From Ailurus styani (Eukaryota; Chordata; Mammalia; Carnivora; Ailuridae), in assembly GCA_002007465.1 (NCBI GenBank), contig LNAC01000036.1, positions 3,514,353-3,578,352 on the forward strand: 64,000 nucleotides of DNA, read 5' to 3'. Below are positions 55,995-64,000 of this stretch, piece by piece. The notes beneath the pieces were generated by a model. It saw nothing but the letters and a program-made list of their open reading frames with translations. It had not been told where the DNA came from and did no database searches. Both the position numbers and the translations under genes were made by a program. Each line of letters starts with the position of its first letter. Position 1 is the stretch's first letter.

Positions 55995-56539
55995 CTCTTC
56001 AGAGAGTTTAGAAATCTACATCTTTCAAATCCGAACAATAAGTAAGTCCACAAAGACATAAAATGCAAAGTATCTCTGTCTCCTGTGTCACCCAACCACT
56101 CCCTTCCCAATTAGTCTCCCCCAGGTAACTACTGCTGTTCGTGTTTGCTGAATCTTCCTAAGTCTCAAATAAATATGAGGATATAGGACTCTCCTCATCT
56201 TATATGGGAAAAAAAAAGCAGCACACTTCACTTTGGGGGCTTGAAAACACATCTTGGAGAGCTTTCTGTAACAGTACCTAGAGTTTCCACTTTTTCTTTT
56301 CCAACCGCACAGTCCAACTTCGAGGGATAAGCGCTAATTTATTCAGCAGGTGCTCTTGGAACAGCTGGCTGTGTGGGTTCCAGTCTTTGGTTCCTTCCAA
56401 CAGGGCAGCTGTTCTGACAACATTTCCCACACGTGCAAGTTCTCCATCTGCCCATTTTTGTTTTACGTTCGACGCTTCCTTACCATCTTCTCGAAACTCT
56501 CTACATAGTAGGGAAATTAGCTTGTCCTCTATCATGTGA

Positions 56540-56890
56540 GTTGCAAATATGTTTCCTAGTCCTTTGAACATTACGTATGGTCCTTTTGCCGTGTGGAAGT
56601 CTTTTTTTTATGTGTATAGTTTTTGTGTAATCAGAATTACCAGTATTTTTCTCTTTTGGCTTCTGGATTTTGAGTCAAAGCTAGAAGGGCCTACCCTGCT
56701 CCAGTTACAAGGGAATTCTCCAAAGTTTCTGCTAGGACTTTTGAGGTTTCATTGTTCACATTGGAGCCCCTAGTCCATTTGCATCAATCCTGGAGTATAG
56801 TGTGGAGATGGGGATGCAATGTTTTTTTCTGGGCAGGCTCGACCATTTATCTTAACATTATTTATTAATATCCATGTTTATTTGAAAAGA
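56540..56890. repeat. Ancient L1 3'-region fragment
   Basis: AT-rich; 'tggtccttttgccgtgtgg' and 'gaccatttatcttaac' fit L1 3' UTR style. Confidence 0.5.
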
Positions 56891-56898
56891 GACTAGAA

Positions 56899-57108
56899 GG
56901 GCTCCTGGGTGGTTCAGTCTGTTAATCATCATCTGACTCTTGGTTTCTGCTCAGATCATGATCTCAGGGTTGTGGTATTGAGCCCTCCTCAGGCTATGTG
57001 CTCAGTGGGGAGTCTGCTTGAGAATCTCTCTCTCCCTCTCTCTCTGCCCCTACCCTGCGCCTCACCCCTTCTCTCTCAAATCAATCTTTAAAAAAGAGAG
57101 AGAGAGAG
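56899..57108 (+). mobile_element. Carnivore SINE (SINEC)
   Basis: Plus orientation with short agag tail; flanked by agagact on both sides. Confidence 0.9.
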
Positions 57109-58600
57109 AATAGAGACTTTGGTTGGAGTCATAGAGCGCTGAGTTCTTATTCACTTGGCCACTTGGTTAGTTACTTGGCTGTGTTACCTTGGGCAATTCT
57201 CAGAACCTCAGAGAAGAGAAGAGGGAAAGACCTGAGGAGACAAAGGAAGCACTGAAAGAGACGATTTGACGTATTTCAGATGAGAAGAGTGAAGGCCCCA
57301 TAGTGCAGACAGGATCTTGGGTCATCTGGTCCACCCCCACACTGTGTGAATGGGGAAACTGAGGCCCAGACCACAATGTGGATTTGACCTCTATGGTCTG
57401 GACCATAAGGCCTGGACCCCAGGCCCTTGGGCCACCCTGCTCTGTGTCTACAGAGGGAAGCCTAACCCCACGACCAGCTGGAGAAATCAAGGCCGAAGAA
57501 GAAGTGAGACCTCCTCCAAGTACCCCAAATAGCTGTGGTTTCCACTCCCTTTCCCAGGGGCGAACCACAATCCTCACTTCCGCTTGAGACTTCCAGCACT
57601 GCTTTCCCCAGCCCTTCAGAGAGGCCACCGTGCCTTGTCACCCCACACCCTCACCCCTCTCACCATCTACCCTGAAATTCCTTATCTGGGGCTCCCTGGG
57701 AAACAGAACTCCCTTACCTGATGTCCAAGATGGTTCCGTTGATCGTGGGGAAACTAGAAACCGCACGAGAGTTTGCCTGGGGTCAAGCAGGCCAGTGGTC
57801 AAGCTGGGAATCAAACCCAGAGCTCCAGACTCCAAGTCAGGTGCTCTTCCCACGCTGTGAACTGCAGCCTCCCCGAAATGGTTGGGTGGCTGAATTGCTC
57901 TACCGATGAGTAAGACTCTGTCTAGGCCAGCAAAGAGATAAGGAAACATGCAGAGCGTAAGCCAGAGGCTTTGGAAGATGCAAATTTGATAACCAGCTTC
58001 AATAGTCAGTGCCTGGGCCGTGACATTGGGCAATAAGCCCATTTCTCTGTGCTTTACTGTTTCTCTTCCATAAAGTGAGGCCAAGAAGACCTAGCTCCCG
58101 GAGAGAGAGACTCAGAGACATTTTCACAATCCCCACTGCGAGTTTAGGGCTCTGATCCAAAGCCCCAGCCCAGGATATATCTGAGCATAAGACTCATGAG
58201 ACCCTGCCTTCCTCCCTGGGGCTGACTATGCACCATCCCCCACCCCCCTGCAGCCCACCCTGTCTCTGACAGCCCCAGGCCTGCTGAGCCAGTCACACCC
58301 CTGCAAATGGCCTCTCCGACCCCCCAAACAGCCACTTCAGCCAGCCACAGGCTGGAGCTCGCGCCGCTGGCCTCACTCTGGCCTGGGAGAGGAGTGAACC
58401 TGTGGTTTCTTGTCAGGAAATCCCTGACAAGTACCATTCTTAGCCCCATTTCACAGGAAGGAAAAGAGAGGCCATACCAAGGCCCAGCCGGAAATCTGTG
58501 ACCAAGCCAGCATCAGAGCCACTTCCCTGAGACATACCGTCCCCAGGCTCCAGTCCGGGTCACTCTGAGAGGAGCGGCACCGGCTTGCATTAGCCCAGTA
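57109..58600. other. ADGRG5 upstream DNA, no coding exon seen
   Basis: MIR-like pieces near 57330-57375, 57795-57870 and 57960-58080. A noncoding ADGRG5 first exon may lie somewhere here but I cannot point to it. Confidence 0.4.
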
Positions 58601-58624
58601 GAAACTTCGTGCGGGCCCTCCCCC

Positions 58625-58765
58625 ATGTCATCCGTGGTACAGGTTACCAGATGAACCCCATTTCACCGATGAGGAAACCGAAATCCAGAAAAGTCTAATA
58701 ACTTGCCCGATGCCATGGTGGGAGCTAGGATTTGAACCCAGTGCCTAACCACTCCTTAATTTAAA
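58625..58765 (+). repeat. MIR element
   Basis: Contains ccccatttcaccgatgagg, aaaccgaaatccag and gagctaggatttgaacccag. Confidence 0.85.
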
Positions 58766-58789
58766 TTGCTCTTTAAAAAAATAAACAGA

Positions 58790-58975
58790 GGGGTGCCTGG
58801 GTGGCTCAGTGGGTTAAGCATCTGCCTTTAGCTCGAGTCATGGTCCCAGGATCCCGGGATGGAGCCCCGAGGCGGGCTGCCTGCTCAGTGCGGAGTCTGC
58901 TTCTCCCTCTTTCTGCTCTCCGCCCGCCTCATCCTCTCTCTCTCTCTCAAATCAATAAATAAAATCTTTAAAAAT
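58790..58975 (+). mobile_element. Carnivore SINE (SINEC)
   Basis: Plus orientation, complete; followed by a short (taga)n run. Confidence 0.93.
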
Positions 58976-59635
58976 TAGATAGATAGATCGACAGACGTCT
59001 ACATTCCCAGAGATTTTGGAGTTGCCGCCAGAGAGTGAAGGGGATGAGGGCGGGTCCCCAGGTCGCTGCCCCAGGATGTCACCAGTCCTGGGCCCGCCAG
59101 GGCAGGGACAAGCCCAGTGCCTGCTGGGGACCCGACAGGCGAGGACAGGGAGCGGGGGGAGCAGGGAATAGAAGCGCCCGGCGGGGCTGACCTGTGGGGC
59201 CGCTGCCGTGTCCAGCTGCTGTGTCGCCGTCACCGTCCCATCCACAGAAAGAAAGGGAAGTCGAATGCGTGCGCCGGGGCTGCCTCTCTGCACCGCTCAG
59301 CCCTCCCCTGCTCTCCTCACCCCGCACCCCACCCGCACGCTACAGCACACTCTCGCTCCACTTCTTCTTTCCTCTGAACTGGTAGCTGGGCAGGGCACTG
59401 CTTGCGCTCACCCCTCACCCGGCGCCTGCAGCACTTCCTGGGGGTGGCTGCACCTTGCAGAGGTGCTCGGTGTCCGTGGGGAGAGGGGGGAGGGCTGGGC
59501 CACAGGGCGCTAGGAAAGGTTTCAAGACCCACCTCCGTTCTGCACCTCCTGGGTCTCAGTCTCCCCACCTTCCCCCGCCTGACCTGACAATCAATGAGAC
59601 TGAGAGGGCCACAGCCTCAGGCGAGGGCCGGGTCC
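58976..59635. other. GC-rich noncoding DNA
   Basis: No gene seen; CpG content locally raised near 59190-59290. Confidence 0.4.
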
Positions 59636-59639
59636 GACT

Positions 59640-59790
59640 GCCTGGCCTCAAGTCCCAGGCCTGCCATTTACTGGCTGGGGGACTTTGGGCAAGTGACTGA
59701 AACCCTCCGAGCCTCAGTTTCCCCACTAAAATGGAGACAAGACAGTCCCACCTCACGGGGGAGCGCGGCGCTTCTGAGAGGTAATGCTGC
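59640..59790 (-). repeat. MIR element
   Basis: Contains ctgccatttactggctggg, ggactttgggcaagtgac and gagcctcagtttccccac. Confidence 0.88.
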
Positions 59791-60490
59791 AGAGTCACCA
59801 GCAGCGTGTTTCATGGCTGTGGAAAGGCCTCCCTGGGAACAGAGAGTGCAGATGGGGCCAGACTGCGGCTAGAGGGCCGGTCCGCCTGTCCTGCTCCAGA
59901 TACTTCCTCTGCAGAACCCCGAGGGGAAGGGGAGGTGTCTGTGTGGTTTGGTGGGAGGCAGGGTGCTCTCTCTTGCTCAGCCGAACTCCCTGGGAAAATT
60001 CCGACTCAGGAACGTACTTTCCTACCCCAGGGGTGAGATGGGGATGCAGCAAAGTGGAGAAAGCAGGCAGGTCCCAACAGGGTCTCTCTCCCCTCTTCCC
60101 CCACCCAAGCACAACCCACAGGTCGTAGCTCGGCGTCCACAGGAAGCGGGAAGAGAGCTGTGCCTCGGAGGGCAGCAAGACTTGGGGGGAGCGCAGACCC
60201 ACACCTCCAGACCCGCCACCGCAGTGGCAACAGAATTGCTGTGCAGGGACATCTATGCACCCGTGACCCGACCCCTCGGCTGCACTCCTGCTGGATGATT
60301 TGGTCAAGCCCTTGCCTTTCTCTGCACTTTGGTTTTCTGTAGACGTGACCCAGACCATGACCTCCAAGCCCTTCCTTCTGAGATCTCCTAGCCACCTCTA
60401 GAGTTACTCCACCAAGCGGTCTTCCCCCTCGTGCTTCTTATGAACCCAGGCGGCTGCTTTCAGGGCCCAGGAGGAGGCCCCATTCACCCT
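59791..60490. other. Noncoding DNA, no gene seen
   Basis: GC-rich, no recognisable gene or young repeat. Confidence 0.4.
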
Positions 60491-60494
60491 GATG

Positions 60495-60790
60495 CCCCTC
60501 TGTTTTCCACCCGGGATCTGTGCCAGCCACACTCTGCCTTGCCTCTGGTGAAGCGCTGGTTTTACCTCATCCTGCTCTCCAGACCCTGGAAATCACTGCC
60601 AAGACCCTCCCCAGCTCAAAAGCCAGCAGTGGCTCCCTATTGCCTTCATGGTCTAGACCCATCCGGCTTCCGCGTCTGCGCAGTTCTGGATGAACTTGCC
60701 ACTGTCACACCCGCCTCCCTGCTCTGTCCCAGCTGCGACACGCGTGCTGGGCAGGACCCCACCTCTCCTCCAACCTTCAGGGGCTCGTGG
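60495..60790 (+). repeat. L2-like element
   Basis: 'agcagtggctccctattgcc' and neighbours resemble L2 3' coding-end DNA. Confidence 0.5.
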
Positions 60791-61285
60791 GGCAGCACCT
60801 CTCCTGCTTCCCCCGAGAAGGCTGCTCTATCTCCAGCTCCCCTATAGAACATTCCAGATGCTTGAGCTTCAGAAGCATGCCAGTCCCCGGGGCAGCACCC
60901 CCAGGCAGGGAGCAGGGCAGCAGCCCCCTCACACCCCTCACTCTGGGAGAGCCGCACACCATCCCCCGTGAAGTGTCTCTCCCCATAGGGCTGCTCACCC
61001 CGTGCTCTGCGAGAGGACGGGAAGGGGGGCTCCCAACAGGACGCATCATAAACTGAGTCGCACCACAAAAACTCATTTACTTTTCAGTGTTTTTCAGTCC
61101 TGGTTGCATCCGGGAGAGGCCTCCGTTTAGAGCTAAATTTTCTCCAACTCCTCTCCCACTGCCCGGTGTCCGTATTTTTTCATTCTTCAACCTTTTATTG
61201 CTTGAAGCCAATTGGTTGAAGTTCAATGGGTTGAACCTTTATTTTACTTCAACCATTCTTCAACCAGAAAACAAGATATCTGATT
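60791..61285. other. Noncoding DNA, no gene seen
   Basis: Short direct copies of the ttcaacc/ggttgaa motif occur at 61185-61265. Confidence 0.4.
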
Positions 61286-61289
61286 TTGA

Positions 61290-61790
61290 ATGATTTTTTG
61301 ACTGTGGCAAAGTATACATAAAGTTTACCGTTTTAACCGTTTTTTAAGTGTACAGTTCGGTGGACTTAAGCACATTCACATTGCTATACGGTCGTTACCA
61401 CCATCCACCTCCAGAACTTTTCCACCTTCCCAAAGGGAAACTCTGTCCCCATTAAGTAGCAATTTCTCCCCGCCTCTACCCCCTCCCAACAGCCCCTGGT
61501 AGCCACCATTCCCATTCTACTCTGTCTCTATGAACTTGATCACCCTAGGAAACTTGTAGAAGTGGGATCAGAAGAACAAATATTCTGTGACTGGCTTATT
61601 TCACTTCGCATGGATCAGACTTCCTTTTTAAGGCTGAATAATATTCCTTCGAATGTATAGACAGACCAATATCATTTATCCATTTGTCTCCTGACAGACG
61701 CTTGGGCTTTTGGCTCTTGTGAAAGGTGTACAATCATATCCCTATTTAACAAAGAGCCAGTTTCTAGCTAGAGCTCAGTGGCATTGTTTG
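61290..61790. repeat. Ancient L1 3'-UTR fragment
   Basis: Clear L1 landmarks: aagtgtacagttcggtgg, accaccatccacctccag, tgactggcttatttcac, aaggctgaataatattcc. Confidence 0.8.
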
Positions 61791-63034
61791 TTTACATGGT
61801 ATTTATTTTTATGACTTTCTTCTACTTATGGCAACCGATGCGGATGTCCTACTTACTCTAAAATACCTATACATCTTACAACATGGAAATGACGTGCAAG
61901 GAACATGCTAGGTGTCGGCAAAAAGTAGTGGCAGGGGGACAAGACAGAACTCCTGGAATGTGGAAAATACCAACACAGCCCTCCCTCGAAAACCCCACTG
62001 GGCTGAGCTGGAGAAGGAACCGCTTCGGAGGGCCGCCCGGAGGCTGACACCAGTGGGCCGTCTGGACGTGTGGGTTCAGAAACAGTGGTGACGATGGCAG
62101 GTAACATTGAATCAGATCGGGGCTCTAAGACCTTCTGGCTTTGTGCCTCTCCCAGGCCTGTCACTTGACTTCTGATTCTCACTTTTCTCACTATAAGCTG
62201 GGGGGGGGGGTGCTGAACACTGAGATAATTCCTATGAACTGCCAAGCTTCTGGTCTGTCCGCATCTCGGTTCCATGACGGGCGGGATCTCTCCACCTGCC
62301 ACAGGGGACATTCCGAGGACTATTTCCTTTCTTAAGGGAGAGGACCTAAGTGGAGCTTAGGTTCACCCACCGACTCAGCCTCCTCAACCTTTCCAGCCCT
62401 GCTGCTGCCTCTGGAAACTCTGGGGAAGAACCAGGGGCTCCTGGCCCATTGCTGTCCTTACCAGCCATGGGACTTTGGGTAAGTCTGAGCCAAAAGCCCC
62501 CATCCCCATTCCCGGGGAGCATTTCCTCAGCTTTAGAATCCTTTGGCAGTCAAGCAATTCTCTCTGGAAGGAATCGGTCATTTCTCTCCAAGTGATGTTC
62601 TCTTCCTCTGTGGTCAGCTTTGGCTTCATGTGTACCATGTCACATCAACTTCATGAAACCCCACAATTTTGCAAGATGTGCAGTTTCGCTTGTCAGTTCA
62701 TTCGCTCTGTATGTGCATGGTTAGAAAGTCTGATAGCATCTGATGGAAGCCCATCTGGGTGGGGTATGTGTTGTGGGAGAGGGAACTGCTATGAACGTTG
62801 CAAGGCTGGTCTTTGATTTCTGTGTACCTTGGGCCCGGGAGGGGCAGATACTGAGGGCTCTGAGTACACAAGCTACATTAGGGTTAATCAGGAGTTAAAG
62901 CTAATTTTTCTTCAGCACTTTTAGTTTCCTTTTCAAGGAAAAGTCCCGATGCGGTCTGGTCATCCTCCCGTCTGGTTGTCCTCCCGTCTGGTTGTCCCCG
63001 CTATCTCTGTGAAGTTTTGGTTGTCTTTTTAGAA
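61791..63034. other. Noncoding DNA between L1 and CpG island
   Basis: No gene. 62953-62997 is a 17-base tandem repeat (about 2.5 copies of ccgtctggttgtcctcc). Confidence 0.45.
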
Positions 63035-63047
63035 GATTTCACCGCAG

Positions 63048-63156
63048 GCGCGCCTGGCAGTCTCAGGCGGTGGAGCACGCGGCTCTTAATCTCAGGGTCC
63101 TGACTTCAAGCCCCACGGGGGGGTGTGGAGCCTACTTTAAAAAAAGGGGGGAGGGG
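63048..63156 (+). mobile_element. Short carnivore SINE next to the CpG island
   Basis: Target duplication ttcaccgcag at 63038-63047 and 63157-63166. Confidence 0.92.
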
Positions 63157-63179
63157 TTCACCGCAGTTGCCTTCCAAGT

Positions 63180-64000
63180 GCAGGATGCGGTGAGGAGAGG
63201 CGCCCAACCCCCCGCTCAAACCGCGGGCACCTTATTCCCGAAGGCAGAGGAAGCCCCGCAGCCGCAGGGCGCACGCTAGAGCGCCTTACCGTAATCGCCT
63301 GGGGACCGCCAGCCGCCCTTGTGGCCCGCAGGAAGCACCGAGGCACTTCGGAGAACATCTCCACCGGGCGGCCCAAGCGCCCCACCACCACTTCTCGTCC
63401 CGCGTGGTTACTTTGGTGAACCATTTTGTGGTACAAAGGGAAACTGAGGCCCGGCGACGGGCAGAGCCTTGCTGCTCCGCGGCCACTCGGCGGCATTGCT
63501 GGCACCAGGAGGAATGCAGGTAGCAAAAGTGACCACTAGGTCAGCGCGCCCCACGTGCGGAGCCCAGGACAGGCGGGGCCCGCTTCTGCTGCAGGGCGCC
63601 TAGTGCGTCGTTGGCGCTCAGGAAACCTGAGGCGGGAAAGTCGAGCCCCGCGGGGCCCCCAGACCCTGCCTTCCGTCCCCCCACCCTCGGCCCCAAGCGG
63701 AGGTGGGGCCTCTGTCCGGGTTCTGCTCGCTCTCCAGCAGAGCCCTCCGCCCCGGCGCGCGCCCCTTGCCCCAGAGTCAGCCTGGTGCCCCCACCCCAGC
63801 GACTCGGCGGGCCCGGGTCACCCTGGGGCCGCCGCTGGCCTGGGCCCACCGCTCCCGCCCCGCCGTCTCCTCTCCCTCCCCTCCCCCCCCCGGAGGGAGG
63901 AGGAGACTCCGCGTCCCTCCCTCGGCCCTCCAGGCGGCGGCCGCAGAAAGCCCCGTGCCCGCTCCGCCCAGCCGCGGCGGGTCGGACGTCCGGAGCCCGC
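63180..64000 (+). promoter_or_regulatory. CpG island, probable CCDC102A promoter
   Basis: Dense CpG (ggcgcgc, ccggcgcgcgcccc, gcggcggccgcag), GC-box-like runs (cccgccccgcc at 63856) and no evident TATA box. It continues past the window. In human, CCDC102A lies head to head with ADGRG5, so the island fits its promoter, reading rightwards. Strand and gene are inferred from synteny; no CCDC102A coding sequence is visible. Confidence 0.6.

Noticed and set aside
58790..58860. tRNA-like sequence at SINE heads
   Set aside because: These are tRNA-derived SINE heads with tails and target duplications, not tRNA genes.
63541..63849. 102-residue open frame in the CpG island as a CCDC102A first coding exon
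   Set aside because: Wrong strand for the inferred gene and no coiled-coil or CCDC102A-like sequence.

Overview
This is mammalian nuclear DNA, from a carnivore. The window holds about 28 copies of the tRNA-derived carnivore SINE (SINEC/CAN-SINE). The 'gcctgggtggctcag' head and 'cagggtcctgggatc' core recur on both strands, many with A-rich tails and target-site duplications. Several copies carry the 'ggcagagaggcaggcagaga' tail stretch that I associate with mustelids, so a mustelid is likely but not proven. Older MIR, L2 and L1 fragments fill much of the rest.

Only one protein-coding gene can be reconstructed: ADGRG5 (GPR114), an adhesion G-protein-coupled receptor, on the minus strand from 53015 (ATG) to 43218 (TAG). 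I assembled 11 coding exons from splice sites and reading phase. They join without a frame break into a 522-residue receptor with signal peptide, short glycosylated N-terminus, GPS motif, seven membrane segments and a cytoplasmic tail. Human ADGRG5 has 528 residues.

Layout. 1-43 kb: no coding gene. The first 25 kb is GC-rich with few young repeats. It includes a 51-bp tandem duplication, two copies of a 1.27-kb block about 98% identical and 19.8 kb apart, and a perfect RFX-type palindrome near 6.96 kb. 25.5-41 kb is AT-richer and dominated by L1 fragments with nested SINEs. 43-53 kb: ADGRG5, with SINEs in introns 3, 5 and 9 and a minisatellite in intron 8. 53-63 kb: repeats and ADGRG5 upstream sequence. 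63.2-64 kb: a CpG island running off the right edge.

In human chromosome 16q21 the order is CCDC102A (opposite strand), ADGRG5, ADGRG1, ADGRG3. By synteny the right-hand island is probably the CCDC102A promoter, reading rightwards out of the window. The GC-rich left part is then the far 5' noncoding region of ADGRG1, which in human has many alternative noncoding first exons. Both are inferences: no coding exon of either gene lies in the window. I found no new enzymatic, defence or mobile system. The most interesting signals are regulatory or structural.
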